Shown one piece after another: positions 1 through 8,145 of a stretch of DNA of 64,000 bases. The notes beneath the pieces were generated by a model. The model had not been told where the DNA came from. It saw only the letters and a list, made by a program, of their open reading frames with translations, and made no database searches. This stretch comes from Virgisporangium ochraceum (GTDB taxonomy: Bacteria; Actinomycetota; Actinomycetes; Mycobacteriales; Micromonosporaceae): assembly GCF_016863655.1 (NCBI RefSeq), contig NZ_BOPH01000125.1, forward strand, positions 22,952 through 86,951, in the 5' to 3' direction. Position 1 is the stretch's first letter. Each line of letters begins with the position of its first letter. A program made the translations under genes and the position numbers.

Positions 1-703
1 CGACGGTGCGGTGCAGCTCGCCGACCGCCTCGCGTCCGAGGCGCTCCACGTCGAGCAGCGCGTCGCGGTGCCGCGTGGCGGTGGGGTCCCGGTCGAGGTG
101 ACGCCGTACGCCGGCGACCCGCACCGTCATCACGCTCACGGTGTGCGCGACGGCGTCGTGCAGTTCGCGGGCGATCCTGGCCCGTTCCTCCTCGACCGCC
201 TCCCGTGCCCGCCGCTCCTGTTCGGCCACCAGGTCCTGGGCGAGCCCGGCCAGCCGTTCGGCGCGGTCGGCCTCGCGGCGCAGCAGCCGGCCGGCGGTCC
301 AGGCGACGGCGCACCCGACGCTCCACACCACGGCGTCCCACGGCCGGACCGGCCACCGCGCCGTGATCGCGGTGAGCAGCACGGTGGCCGGAAGCGCGGC
401 GACGGCCACCGGATCGGCGCTGCGGCGGGCCACGGTGGACAACGCGAAGAGGCAGCCGATCACGACCGACCCGGTGATCGCGGCGACGCCGGGGAGCTGC
501 GTGACGACCACGACGGCGACGAACACGCCGAGGCATCCGAGCGGCAGCCGCGAGCGGAACAGCATCGCCGCGGCCGCGACGACCACCGCCGCCACGGCGG
601 CCGGTTCCCGGTACAGGCGGCCGTCGTCGAGCGCGAGCTCCGCGACGCCGATGGCGAGAAGGGCGGCGGCGAACGCGACGTCCACCGGGTGTGGCGCCTG
701 CAT
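1..703 (-). CDS. Sensor histidine kinase, C-terminal part beyond the window edge
   Basis: Reading the minus strand from an ATG at 703 gives 234 open codons that run off the left edge. The N-terminal ~140 residues hold several hydrophobic membrane segments. An Arg/Glu-rich linker follows, then a HisKA_3-type H-box, RIARELHDAVAHTVSVM, with the phospho-acceptor His near residue 182. This is the layout of NarL-partner sensor kinases of actinomycetes, which autophosphorylate and pass phosphate to a LuxR-type regulator. The ATPase domain and probably the regulator lie outside the window. A TAGCGT hexamer six bases before the ATG suggests a leaderless transcript. The ligand cannot be guessed. Confidence 0.88.
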   Translation of the reverse strand, partial: MQAPHPVDVAFAAALLAIGVAELALDDGRLYREPAAVAAVVVAAAAMLFRSRLPLGCLGVFVAVVVVTQLPGVAAITGSVVIGCLFALSTVARRSADPVAVAALPATVLLTAITARWPVRPWDAVVWSVGCAVAWTAGRLLRREADRAERLAGLAQDLVAEQERRAREAVEEERARIARELHDAVAHTVSVMTVRVAGVRRHLDRDPTATRHRDALLDVERLGREAVGELHRTV

Positions 704-715
704 GGCACGACGCTA
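704..715 (-). promoter_or_regulatory. Candidate leaderless -10 of the sensor kinase
   Basis: On the minus strand TAGCGT (715-710) is followed by six bases and then the ATG at 703, with no Shine-Dalgarno sequence. This fits the TANNNT-N6/7-start layout of actinobacterial leaderless genes. Confidence 0.45.
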
Positions 716-875
716 CCGCCGCGTCCCGGCTTCGTCGTCGTCATAAATATCGACACGCGCCGCCGCCGCGTCCGCCGGACGGCCGAGCCGCGGACCGCGC
801 CGCCGGGCGACGACGGACCGGGCCCGGACGGCCGACGCTGTGACCCATCGACCGAATGGAGAGGAAGCCTTGGAC

Positions 876-1475
876 ATGGCATCGACGTACATGCGGGTGG
901 CGGGTGCGCTGACGGCCTTCGGCGGCATCGCCTGGGGTGTCGCGTGGATCGTGACCCCGTCGAGTTCCGACGACCACAACCTGCTGGAGTTCTGGGCCAG
1001 CGTCCCGTTCTCGGTGGGCCTGCTGGCGCTGCTCACCGCGATGTGGGTCACCGCCGCGACCGGTACCGGCCGATGGGGGCGCGGGTTCCTCGCCGCCGAG
1101 GCCGTCGCGGTCGTGCTGGCGCTGTGCTGGACGTTGCCGTACCTGGTGGACATCGACCGGCCCAACACGGGCGTGCTGATGGTGCTGGACCTGTTCTGGC
1201 CGTTGAGCATGCTGGGTCTGGTCGTCGTCGGTGTGCTGGTGGCCCGGGCGCGGCGCTGGCCGCGTCCCCTGCGTTACCTGCCGCTCGCCGCGAGCCTGCT
1301 GCTGGTGGTGGACATGGCGTTCTTCTGGGCCTCCGACCGCGTGGCCACCCTGGTGACCGGCAGCTACCTCGCGGTCTCCTACGGCATCCTCGGGGTCATG
1401 ATGATCCGGTCTGCTGCTGACGCTTGTAGTTCTCGTTCTCCCGAAGAGCCTCTTCGAGCTGATCCTCGAGGATGA
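876..1475 (+). CDS. Polytopic membrane protein of unknown function
   Basis: The protein of about 199 residues has six hydrophobic segments, the first just after the start and the last ending in GSYLAVSYGILGVMMI. The final ~20 residues are polar. I do not recognise a family. GAGGA at 861-865 supports the ATG at 876, and a TTG at 870 is a possible alternative. An upstream in-frame ATG at 840 would place this ribosome-binding site inside the gene, so I did not use it. The last ~80 bp run antisense to the end of the MerR gene, and the polar tail may be only the result of that overlap. The divergent neighbour is a sensor kinase. Confidence 0.72.
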   Translation: MASTYMRVAGALTAFGGIAWGVAWIVTPSSSDDHNLLEFWASVPFSVGLLALLTAMWVTAATGTGRWGRGFLAAEAVAVVLALCWTLPYLVDIDRPNTGVLMVLDLFWPLSMLGLVVVGVLVARARRWPRPLRYLPLAASLLLVVDMAFFWASDRVATLVTGSYLAVSYGILGVMMIRSAADACSSRSPEEPLRADPRG

Positions 1476-1716
1476 TGATGCGGCAGGCGGCCTCCAGCGG
1501 GGTTCCCCCGTCGACCAGTTCCCGGGCCCGGGCGGCGAGGCGCAACTGGTAGCGGGAGTACCGGCGGTGTCCGCCGGCCGACCGGAGCGGGGCGATCAGC
1601 TTCGCCTCGCCGAGCCGGCGCAGGAAGTCCTGGGTGGCGCCGGTGATCTCCGCGGCGCGGCCCATCGTGTAGGCGGGATAGTCTTCGTCGCCGAACATGT
1701 CGTCGGGTTGGGCCAT
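1396..1716 (-). CDS. Small MerR-family transcriptional regulator
   Basis: This 106-residue protein is a MerR winged helix-turn-helix with a short coiled tail. YTMGRAAEITGATQDFLRRL is the first helix-turn-helix, and LRSAGGHRRYSRYQL is the wing and second HTH, both typical of the family. There is no sizeable effector domain or metal-binding Cys cluster, only the C-terminal helix IIILEDQLEEALRENENY. GGAGGT lies seven bases before the ATG at 1716. It probably acts as a dimer on a spaced promoter. Its 3' end overlaps the opposing membrane-protein gene by about 80 bp, and a perfect hairpin lies just upstream of its ribosome-binding site. The target and inducer are unknown. Confidence 0.88.
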   Translation of the reverse strand: MAQPDDMFGDEDYPAYTMGRAAEITGATQDFLRRLGEAKLIAPLRSAGGHRRYSRYQLRLAARARELVDGGTPLEAACRIIILEDQLEEALRENENYKRQQQTGSS

Positions 1717-1734
1717 GCAGTACCTCCACGATGA

Positions 1735-1762
1735 GGGCCCCGGCGCGGAAGCGCCGGGGCCC
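1735..1762. promoter_or_regulatory. Perfect 12-bp inverted repeat with a 4-base loop
   Basis: The arms GGGCCCCGGCGC (1735-1746) and GCGCCGGGGCCC (1751-1762) are exact complements around GGAA. In plus-strand RNA this is a stem capped by a GNRA tetraloop; in minus-strand RNA the loop is UUCC. It lies 19 bases upstream of the MerR start, so it could be a 5'-leader structure, an operator, or a GC-rich terminator for transcripts arriving from the left. No U-tract follows on either strand. Confidence 0.6.
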
Positions 1763-2232
1763 GGGTTAATGGGTCAGAAACACCATCTTGACGTGTCCAC
1801 ACCGACTGCTGAATACGGTTGTCGGTGCGAGGATCGCATCTGCGTGACCGGAGACCACCTTTCGTTCGATGGAACCTGCGGTGTCCGCCCCAGCGGTGGA
1901 ATCACGCGTGGTGGCGGGCGATCCAACGGTGTTCAGCCCTCCCTTTCCTCGTCCTTCAACCTGTCTTTCAATGCTGGTCTTGCAACTGCTTACTTCGCGT
2001 TCCGTAATGCCGAGCGAGCCCGGAAGGCGTCCGAACTCCGTTTTGTGCCCGGTCGTCTGCGTCTTCGACGATCACTTCCTTCAACCCCAGAAACATTAGC
2101 AAGGCCCGGTCAGAATGTCTAGTGCCGCCGCGCCAGATTTTCTGACCGGATGGAGCCAGGTCACTATGCTGGCCGGGCACCGGAGCCGCGCCCCCGTCGG
2201 AGGGCCGCGGTGTCCGGACGGGGGAGGAACTG
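1763..2232. other. Non-coding interval between MerR and the lipoprotein
   Basis: Apart from the hairpin at its left edge I find no convincing gene. The part from about 1780 to 2120 looks less G+C-rich than its surroundings and contains short unrelated open frames without family motifs. TTGACG at 1788-1793 with GAATAC at 1811-1816 (17-base spacer) is a weak plus-strand promoter candidate. The end holds the lipoprotein ribosome-binding site GGGGAGGAAC. Confidence 0.5.
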
Positions 2233-2868
2233 ATGCGGCGACTGGTCACGCTCGGCGTGGTGGCGCTGATGCTCGGCGGCGGTTCGGTGCTCGGCGGCTG
2301 CTCGGTGCTGGGCCGGCACGAGGTGAAGAAGCCGCAGCGCCTCACCTCGACGCTCTGCGACGCGATCGGCGTCGACGCGCTGCGCGGGCTCGTCCCGGAC
2401 GGGAAGATCGAGCAGTACGCCGGAGCCGACGACAACCTCGTCGACGACCTGGCCGACGCGGGCTGCAACGTCACCGTGGCGAACGACGCCGGGTGGGGCG
2501 ACGTGCGGATCCTGGTCCGGCGGGCCGGGCAGACCGCGACGAGCACCGCGCGCGAGTACGCCGGAACCCTCCTGAGGACCGAGTGCGGCAAGATCGCGGA
2601 GCCCGGCTGGGCGACCGGCATGGCCGAGCACAACAGGGACTTCACGGCCGGCCCTCCGACCGAGCCCACCGGCGTCGGCGACGAGGCCTGCATGATCACC
2701 GCCGAGCACACGCTCCTCGACGACCGAGTCGCCCAGGTCTGGGTCTACGCCCGCCGCGGCATCGAGTTCGTCCAGCTCGAGTACACGTGGGGAGGCGGCG
2801 ACATCACGGCGATGTCGGCGAAGGCCGTCGACCTCACCAGGGCCGTCTTCGGCGCCCGGCTGAGCTAG
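2233..2868 (+). CDS. Secreted lipoprotein, DUF3558-like
   Basis: The 211-residue product starts with MRRLVTLGVVALMLGG and has a lipobox ending GGSVLGGC, so Cys near residue 23 would be lipidated and anchor the protein outside the membrane. The mature part has paired cysteines (CDAIG, AGCNV, TECGK, EACMI) and a length typical of actinobacterial DUF3558-type lipoproteins. The family name is my judgement from layout. GGGAGGAAC precedes the ATG. It stands alone between MerR and an MFS gene, and its function is unknown. Confidence 0.78.
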   Translation: MRRLVTLGVVALMLGGGSVLGGCSVLGRHEVKKPQRLTSTLCDAIGVDALRGLVPDGKIEQYAGADDNLVDDLADAGCNVTVANDAGWGDVRILVRRAGQTATSTAREYAGTLLRTECGKIAEPGWATGMAEHNRDFTAGPPTEPTGVGDEACMITAEHTLLDDRVAQVWVYARRGIEFVQLEYTWGGGDITAMSAKAVDLTRAVFGARLS

Positions 2869-2969
2869 CGGGACCTATGGCGTAGGCCACATCCGGGTCG
2901 CGCCCGTCGAAATGCCGCCGGGTCCGCGTCATGTCGGCACAGGCGAGGGGACCGGCAAGGGGTGGCTGA

Positions 2970-4346
2970 GTGAACGGGACCGACCGGCGGCGTGCGACCG
3001 TCATCGTGATCCTCGGTGGGCTGATCGCGGTCGGGCCGCTGACGATCGACGTCTACCTGCCGGCGCTGCCGGCGATCCGGTCCGACCTGGCGACCACCTC
3101 CGCCGGTGTCCAGCTGACCATCACCGCCACGATGGTGGGGATGGCCGTCGGCAACCTGCTCGTCGGTCCGCTCTCCGACATGCTCGGCCGGCGCCGACCG
3201 CTGCTGGCCGGGCTCGTCGTGCACGTGGTGGCGTCGCTGCTGTGCGCGGTCGCCGCCGACCTCGTCGTGCTGGCGGCGGCGCGGGTGCTGCAGGGCGTGG
3301 CGGTGGCCGCCGCCGGCGTCATCGCGACCGCCGTGCTCCGCGACCTGTTCAGCGGCTCGGTCTTCGCCCGGGTGCTGTCGCGCCTGCTGCTGATCCCCAT
3401 GACGGCGCCGATCCTGGCACCGTCGCTCGGCGGCGTGGTGCTGCGCTGGACCGGCTGGCAGGGCGTGTTCGTGGTGCTGGCCGCTGCCTCGTCGGCGCTG
3501 ACCGTCGTCGTGGTGCTCGCGTTGCCGGAGACGCTGCCGGCCGACCGGCGCCAGCCGGCCCGTCCGGCGAGCACGGCCGCCGCGTGCCGCGCCCTCGTGC
3601 GCGACCGCGGCTTCGTGGGCTTCGCCGTGGTGACCGGTCTCGCGATGGCCGCGCTGCTCGCCTACGTCGCCGGCTCCTCCTTCGTGTTCCAGGAGCGGTA
3701 CGGGCTGAGCGGGCAGGCGTTCGGGTTCGTCTTCGGCGCCGGCGCGGTCGGTCTCGTCGTGGCGACGCAGCTCAACGCCTGGCTCCTGCGCCGCCTTCCG
3801 CCGCAGCGGATCCTGGTCGCCGCGATGCTGGTGGGCGCGACGGCCTCGCTCGTGCTCGTGGTGTCGACGGTGACCGGTCTCGGCGGCCTGCCCGGCATGC
3901 TCGTGCCGCTCTGGCTGACGGTCGCGACGATCGGTCTGGTGTTCCCGAACACGCCGGCCCTGGCGATGTCCCGCCACGGGGCCGTCGCCGGCACCGCCGC
4001 GGCGCTCCTCGGTGCCGTGCAGTTCGGCCTCGGCGGCGCCGCGGCCCCGCTGGTGGGACTGCTCGGTTCCGGCGCGCCGGCGATGGCGGCGGTGGTCGCG
4101 GTCGCGATGGTCGCCGCCGCCGCGGTCGCGGTCGTCACGACTGTGGACGGCCGGTCGTCCACAGTGGAGGGTCACACGTGCACGCTGAAGCCGCCGGTGC
4201 CGGCGGTACCGGTGCCACCGGCGCGACGGCCGACCGATCTCGACCACGCCTCCGAGGGCTCGCACGGCATCGGCCGGCCGGCGCGGCGGGCCGACTCGCG
4301 CAGCCGGTCGCGCTCCCGCTCCCAGTCGTACAGGGAGTCGGTGTAG
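2970..4346 (+). CDS. MFS drug exporter, Bcr/CflA type
   Basis: The frame has 458 codons from a GTG with AAGGGG upstream. Twelve membrane segments occupy the first ~395 residues. The start IVILGGLIAVGPLTIDVYLP and the loop LLVGPLSDMLGRRRPLL are characteristic of Bcr/CflA (DHA1) exporters, which use the proton gradient to expel antibiotics such as chloramphenicol or bicyclomycin. The last ~65 residues, rich in Pro, Ser and Arg, lie beyond the usual family length. They run antisense to the 3' end of the next gene, and an inverted repeat at 4140-4165 falls inside this stretch. The tail is probably a reading-frame extension rather than a functional domain. The substrate is unknown. Confidence 0.88.
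   Translation: MNGTDRRRATVIVILGGLIAVGPLTIDVYLPALPAIRSDLATTSAGVQLTITATMVGMAVGNLLVGPLSDMLGRRRPLLAGLVVHVVASLLCAVAADLVVLAAARVLQGVAVAAAGVIATAVLRDLFSGSVFARVLSRLLLIPMTAPILAPSLGGVVLRWTGWQGVFVVLAAASSALTVVVVLALPETLPADRRQPARPASTAAACRALVRDRGFVGFAVVTGLAMAALLAYVAGSSFVFQERYGLSGQAFGFVFGAGAVGLVVATQLNAWLLRRLPPQRILVAAMLVGATASLVLVVSTVTGLGGLPGMLVPLWLTVATIGLVFPNTPALAMSRHGAVAGTAAALLGAVQFGLGGAAAPLVGLLGSGAPAMAAVVAVAMVAAAAVAVVTTVDGRSSTVEGHTCTLKPPVPAVPVPPARRPTDLDHASEGSHGIGRPARRADSRSRSRSRSQSYRESV
4140..4165. terminator. Stem-loop at the junction of two convergent genes
   Basis: ACTGTGGAC (4140-4148) and GTCCACAGT (4157-4165) pair perfectly over nine bases around an eight-base loop. The structure lies seven bases beyond the stop codon of the minus-strand gene at 4172 and inside the C-terminal extension of the MFS frame. 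It is a candidate terminator for the minus-strand gene. There is no clear U-tract. It also contains one copy of the recurrent TCCACAGTGGA palindrome (4158-4168). Confidence 0.5.
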
Positions 4347-5608
4347 CGGCGCAGCTTCGTGCCGTCCGGGTCGACGGCGTCGTACCGGTCCCACTGCCCG
4401 GTCATCGCCAGAAAGGCCGGCACCAGCTCGGGGTCCGACGGGGTCGCGCCGGACGCGAGCGCGACCTCCGTCGCCACGTCGCTGTACATGGCCGCGTCGC
4501 AGAGCGCGTCGCGGTCGGAGCCGGGCGGCAGGTCACGCAGCAGCCGCAGGCACGCCCGCCGGACGTCGGGCGGGGTGTCCGCGTCGGGGTGGAGCACGTC
4601 CAGCAGCCGCTCGACCGCGTCCGGAACGCCGTACCGGTACAGCGTTTCCGGATCCGCGGCGCGGAACCCGTCCCACTGCCCGGTCAGCACGAGGAACAGC
4701 GGCACCGCGTCGGGGTCCGCGGGGCGGTATCCCGCCTCGACGGCCGCGTCGACCGCCTCGTCGTCGCCGTCCATCGCCCACCGGCACACGGCCTCGCGGG
4801 CGGCGCCGGGGCCGAAGTTCCGCAACGCCCGTCGCACCGCCGGCGCGTACGGCTGCGGACCCAGCGAGTGCAGGAGGTCGGCGACGAGCGACTCGCCCTC
4901 GAAGCCGGCCAGCAGGTCGTACCGCTCGCGCAGCGCCATCAGCACGGCGAGTGCGGGGCGCGTTCCCGCTCCGGCGGGGCGGGGCAGGTGCGGGTTGGCG
5001 AGCGCGATCCGCAGCACCGGGGTCGGTTCGCCGGCGGCGTCCCACAACCGCAGCGCCGACAGGTCGGCGTGCAGCCGGCTGGCGAATGCGGCCTCGATCG
5101 CGTCGAGCAGCAGCGGTTCGTCGGTGGTCGACAGGACGCCGGTCAGCCCGTCGCGCACGGCGGGATCGTCGGCGCCGAGCGCGAGGCTCACCACGAACGA
5201 CCCGACGCCGGCATCCGGGTGGCGGTGGTGCCGCGGTGCGTCGAGGTCGATTCCCGCGACGAGCCGGATCCGCGGCACGTGCGGGCTGCGCGGGTCGCCG
5301 GCGAGGAGGAACCCCGCGAGCGCGGGCGAGATCCGGTGGTCGACGTGGCCGAGCCTGTTCCGGGTGAGCCGGAGCCAGACGGCGTACCAGATCCGGGCGC
5401 GGTCGTCGTCGCAGCCGTCCCACCACCGGTCGAGCGTGGCCCTCGCCGACCCGCGGGCGACCGGGTGACCGCTGTCGGCCAGGACCAGCACCAGGGCCCA
5501 CAGGTCCCGGTCGGTGAGCACACGCCGCCGGGCGATGAGTCCCGTGACCCACCGGCCGGGCGGCGACCGCCGCTGCCACGCGATCTCCTCGATGGCCGTC
5601 GTCTCCAC
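4172..5608 (-). CDS. Hypothetical protein with HEAT-like helical repeats
   Basis: The 478-residue protein starts at a GTG at 5608 behind GGGAGGG. It is rich in Ala, Leu, Asp and Arg and looks like a string of paired helices, as in HEAT-repeat adaptors. Two related units are plain: VPLFLVLTGQWDGFRAADP near residue 305 and VPAFLAMTGQWDRYDAVDP near residue 405. I see no catalytic motif, signal peptide or membrane segment, so it is probably a cytoplasmic protein-interaction factor. I do not recognise its family. It is transcribed toward the MFS gene and divergently from the small membrane protein at 5707. Confidence 0.75.
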   Translation of the reverse strand: METTAIEEIAWQRRSPPGRWVTGLIARRRVLTDRDLWALVLVLADSGHPVARGSARATLDRWWDGCDDDRARIWYAVWLRLTRNRLGHVDHRISPALAGFLLAGDPRSPHVPRIRLVAGIDLDAPRHHRHPDAGVGSFVVSLALGADDPAVRDGLTGVLSTTDEPLLLDAIEAAFASRLHADLSALRLWDAAGEPTPVLRIALANPHLPRPAGAGTRPALAVLMALRERYDLLAGFEGESLVADLLHSLGPQPYAPAVRRALRNFGPGAAREAVCRWAMDGDDEAVDAAVEAGYRPADPDAVPLFLVLTGQWDGFRAADPETLYRYGVPDAVERLLDVLHPDADTPPDVRRACLRLLRDLPPGSDRDALCDAAMYSDVATEVALASGATPSDPELVPAFLAMTGQWDRYDAVDPDGTKLRRYTDSLYDWERERDRLRESARRAGRPMPCEPSEAWSRSVGRRAGGTGTAGTGGFSVHV

Positions 5609-5694
5609 ACGATCACCCTCCCGGCGACGGCCATACGCCGCCTACACACGCGGATCTGCACGGAATCTTCACGCCGCCCCCGGGAAGCGGCGCC

Positions 5695-5700
5695 TACGCT
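5695..5700 (+). promoter_or_regulatory. Candidate leaderless -10
   Basis: TACGCT is followed by six bases and the ATG at 5707. No ribosome-binding site precedes that codon. Confidence 0.45.
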
Positions 5701-5706
5701 GTGATC

Positions 5707-6201
5707 ATGGGGACCGTTACCCGCGTGCGGTTCTGGCTCGTGCTGTTCGTGGTCGGCCTCGTCGTCAGCGGCGTCACCGCGTTCCCGCTCGAGGCCGAGA
5801 CCCGGTTGCTCGCGAGGATGCTGCACGCCGGCTGGTCGCCGGCGCCGGAGCAGCTACCGTCGCTGGTGAGCTGGGTCGACCGGGTCCACGAGGGTGTCGC
5901 GCGGACCAACCGCGACTACCCCTTCATGGCGTACGGGACGGACTGGCTCGCCTTCGCCCACCTCGTGATCGCGATCGCGTTCTGGGGCCCGATCCGCGAC
6001 CCGGTGCGCAACGTGTGGGTGGTCCAGTTCGGCATGATCGCGTGTGCCGCGGTCGTGCCCCTGGCGCTGATCGCGGGCGCCGTGCGGGGGATCCCGTGGG
6101 GCTGGCGGCTCATCGACATCTCGTTCGGTGTCGTCGGGATCGTCCCGTTGCTGTTCGCTCACCGGGGCATCCGCGAGCTCTCCCGCCAGCCGACGGCGTG
6201 A
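5707..6201 (+). CDS. Four-helix membrane protein of unknown function
   Basis: About 164 residues with hydrophobic segments WLVLFVVGLVVSGVTAF, WLAFAHLVIAIAFWG, FGMIACAAVVPLALIAGA and a final LIDISFGVVGIVPLLF. A large polar loop containing LVSWVDRVHEGVARTN separates the first two. It looks like a small actinobacterial membrane protein with no assigned family. I chose the ATG at 5707 over the GTG at 5701 because TACGCT lies six bases before it. Its last 43 bases overlap the 3' end of the minus-strand membrane protein that follows. Confidence 0.72.
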   Translation: MGTVTRVRFWLVLFVVGLVVSGVTAFPLEAETRLLARMLHAGWSPAPEQLPSLVSWVDRVHEGVARTNRDYPFMAYGTDWLAFAHLVIAIAFWGPIRDPVRNVWVVQFGMIACAAVVPLALIAGAVRGIPWGWRLIDISFGVVGIVPLLFAHRGIRELSRQPTA

Positions 6202-6671
6202 GCCCCGCGCGGGCGGCTCCAGGGACGGCCGTCGCGCACCAGGGTCACGGCCAGCGCCAGCGCGGCGACGAGGCCGGCGACCGACCAGCCCGCGACGCTG
6301 GCCGTCCAGCTGCCGTACCCGCCGCCGAACGCGTAGGGGAAGACGGGCAGGTACTCGTCGACCGGCCGGACGAGCGACCACACCGTGGTGACCGGTACCG
6401 CGACGATCGCCCACCGCTGGCCGGGAGTGGCCTCGCCGGCCGACCGCCGCCAGATCACCCAGGCGGTCCCGATCGCCGCTGCCGCGAGGCCCTGGGCGAG
6501 GACCGCCCACGGGTGGCCGTAGAGCGCGCCGCGTGTCCACCAGACGGCCGCGCACCAGGCCACGAGCAGCGCGGCGATGCCCGGAGAACGGGCGAGGGTC
6601 CGCAGCGCACGCTCGTCGCCGGCCGCGACCTGCGCCAGCAGGTCGGCGTCGCTCAGCGGTGGCGTCTGCAT
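6159..6671 (-). CDS. Membrane protein with a sigma-factor-like N-terminal motif
   Basis: The 170-residue protein has a short cytoplasmic start, LSDADLLAQVAAGDERALRT, that closely resembles the first helix of ECF sigma factors (the D-x-E/D-LL-x-x-V-A-x-G-D-x-x-A pattern). Four membrane segments follow (IAALLVAWCAAVWW, VLAQGLAAAAIGTAWVIW, WAIVAVPVTTVWSLV, VAGWSVAGLVAALALAVTLV). The rest of a sigma factor is absent. I do not recognise a family. The resemblance may be chance, a remnant fusion, or a recognition handle. The end overlaps the opposite gene by 43 bp. Confidence 0.65.
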   Translation of the reverse strand: MQTPPLSDADLLAQVAAGDERALRTLARSPGIAALLVAWCAAVWWTRGALYGHPWAVLAQGLAAAAIGTAWVIWRRSAGEATPGQRWAIVAVPVTTVWSLVRPVDEYLPVFPYAFGGGYGSWTASVAGWSVAGLVAALALAVTLVRDGRPWSRPRGAHAVGWRESSRMPR

Positions 6672-6725
6672 GACCCCACTGTCGCGGCCGGCACCGCGTT
6701 CGGTTCACCGCCGAAGCATCGGATT

Positions 6726-6797
6726 TTCAGACGACGTCGAGCGGCCGGGTTCAGACGAGGTCGAGCGGCCGGGTTCAGACGAAGTCGAACAGCGGGG
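6726..6797. repeat. Three tandem copies of a 24-bp unit
   Basis: Units at 6726-6749 and 6750-6773 differ at one base. A third, more diverged unit at 6774-6797 covers the 3' end and stop codon of the permease-prefix gene. The array looks like a duplication of that gene's last codons into the downstream spacer. Confidence 0.75.
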
Positions 6798-8145
6798 GGA
6801 AGACGAGCACGACGATCCAGGCCCACGCCGCGTACACCGGCAGGTACCAGGTCTGCCAGCGCTCGATCGCCGTGAACGGGGTCCGGCGGCGGACGAACGC
6901 GAACAGCAGCCACGCCGACCACGCGAGGTTGGCCAGCAGGATCACGTTCTCGCCCAGGGCCGCCGCCTTGTTGGGCGTGGTGCCGTACCCGGTGATGCGT
7001 CCGGTGATCTCCAGCAGCACCAGCACGTCGATCGCCAGCGCGCTCACCACGAGCGCGAGCTGCAGCACGTCGAACGGGCCGGGCGGGGCGAGCGGGTCGC
7101 GGGCCGAGACCGAGTAGAGCAGCAGCCCGAGCACCACCACCAGCAGGAGGTCGAACAGGATCAGCGCCTCGCGTTCGACGTCGATGCCGTTGCTGGTCAC
7201 CACGACGGCGCCGAGGAAGGTGAGCAGCACGGCGGTGAACAGCGGGGTGAACAGCCGGGTGAGGACCGGCGCGATGTTCTCCACCACGCTCTGCTTCGCC
7301 TCGACCAGCCACCCGGCCACCACGACGGCGCCCGCCGCGCCGCAGGGCAGCATCCACTGCGAGATGAACACTTCCGGGTCGAGGCCGATGGCCTGGAACG
7401 TGCCGGCCACGAACCCGGTGAGCACGCCGCCGCCGAGCGCGATGAGCACGAAGTAGATGAGGCACTCGCCGGTGAAGCGGACGAAGTCCATCCGCCGCCG
7501 CGACGTGCGCCACTCCTCGGCCACGTACGCGAGCGCCACCACGAACCACAGCGCGATGGGCAGGTGCAGGCTGGTGATCGCGAGCGACTGCGACGGGTCG
7601 GCGAGCGGGTAGGCGTTGGCCCCGATGGCACCCAGCGCGAACAGCGCCGCCACGACCGCGACCAGCCGGACACCGGCCCGCCGCCGCCAGAGCAGGAACG
7701 CGGCCAGCCACGGCAGCGTCAGCACGCCGATATTGGGAGCGTAGAAGGACAGGTCGCTCTCGTCGGCCAGCCGCTGCCCGAACAGCTCCGGCACCTTGAC
7801 CGACGCGGCCGCGCCCACCGTGCAGCCGATCATCACCCACAGCTCGCGCCGCGACCGCCGGTCGCCGGCCGGGCCTCCGGTGTCGCCGGTCAGCACGAGC
7901 TGCTTCCACAGCCGGTCGGAGTGTTCGCGGGCGAACTCGCGGGACAGCTCGTCGAGGCTGCCCATCCGCTTGACCGCGACCAGGAACGCCTCGTCGGGGC
8001 TCAGCCCGGTGGCGACGAGCGTGTCGACCGAGCCGCGTAGGTGGTCCTCCAGCTCGTCCGCGTCGGACGGCCGCAGCTCCCGGCGCCGCTCCACGTACTG
8101 GCGCCACTGCGCGAACTGCGCCTCCAGGTCGTCCCGCGCGGTCAC
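6775..8145 (-). CDS. Membrane protein with a permease-prefix N-terminal domain
   Basis: The 456-residue product starts at a GTG at 8145 that overlaps the PadR stop codon by GTGA. The first ~85 residues (LEAQFAQWRQYVERRRELRP through KRMGSLDELSREFAREH) resemble the cytoplasmic permease-prefix domain often found next to PadR regulators. About ten membrane segments follow, including FVLIALGGGVLTGFVAGTF and LILFDLLLVVVLGLLLYSV. There is no FtsX domain or ABC partner here. The function is unknown, possibly membrane stress sensing or transport. Coupling to PadR implies co-regulation. Confidence 0.8.
   Translation of the reverse strand: MTARDDLEAQFAQWRQYVERRRELRPSDADELEDHLRGSVDTLVATGLSPDEAFLVAVKRMGSLDELSREFAREHSDRLWKQLVLTGDTGGPAGDRRSRRELWVMIGCTVGAAASVKVPELFGQRLADESDLSFYAPNIGVLTLPWLAAFLLWRRRAGVRLVAVVAALFALGAIGANAYPLADPSQSLAITSLHLPIALWFVVALAYVAEEWRTSRRRMDFVRFTGECLIYFVLIALGGGVLTGFVAGTFQAIGLDPEVFISQWMLPCGAAGAVVVAGWLVEAKQSVVENIAPVLTRLFTPLFTAVLLTFLGAVVVTSNGIDVEREALILFDLLLVVVLGLLLYSVSARDPLAPPGPFDVLQLALVVSALAIDVLVLLEITGRITGYGTTPNKAAALGENVILLANLAWSAWLLFAFVRRRTPFTAIERWQTWYLPVYAAWAWIVVLVFPPLFDFV

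Noticed and set aside
11..1420. A 469-codon plus-strand frame at the left edge
   Set aside because: Its composition is low-complexity. The minus strand encodes a clear histidine kinase (to 703), and another plus frame encodes a membrane protein.
1697..2122. Small plus-strand frames after the hairpin
   Set aside because: No ribosome-binding site, family motif or codon bias supports them.
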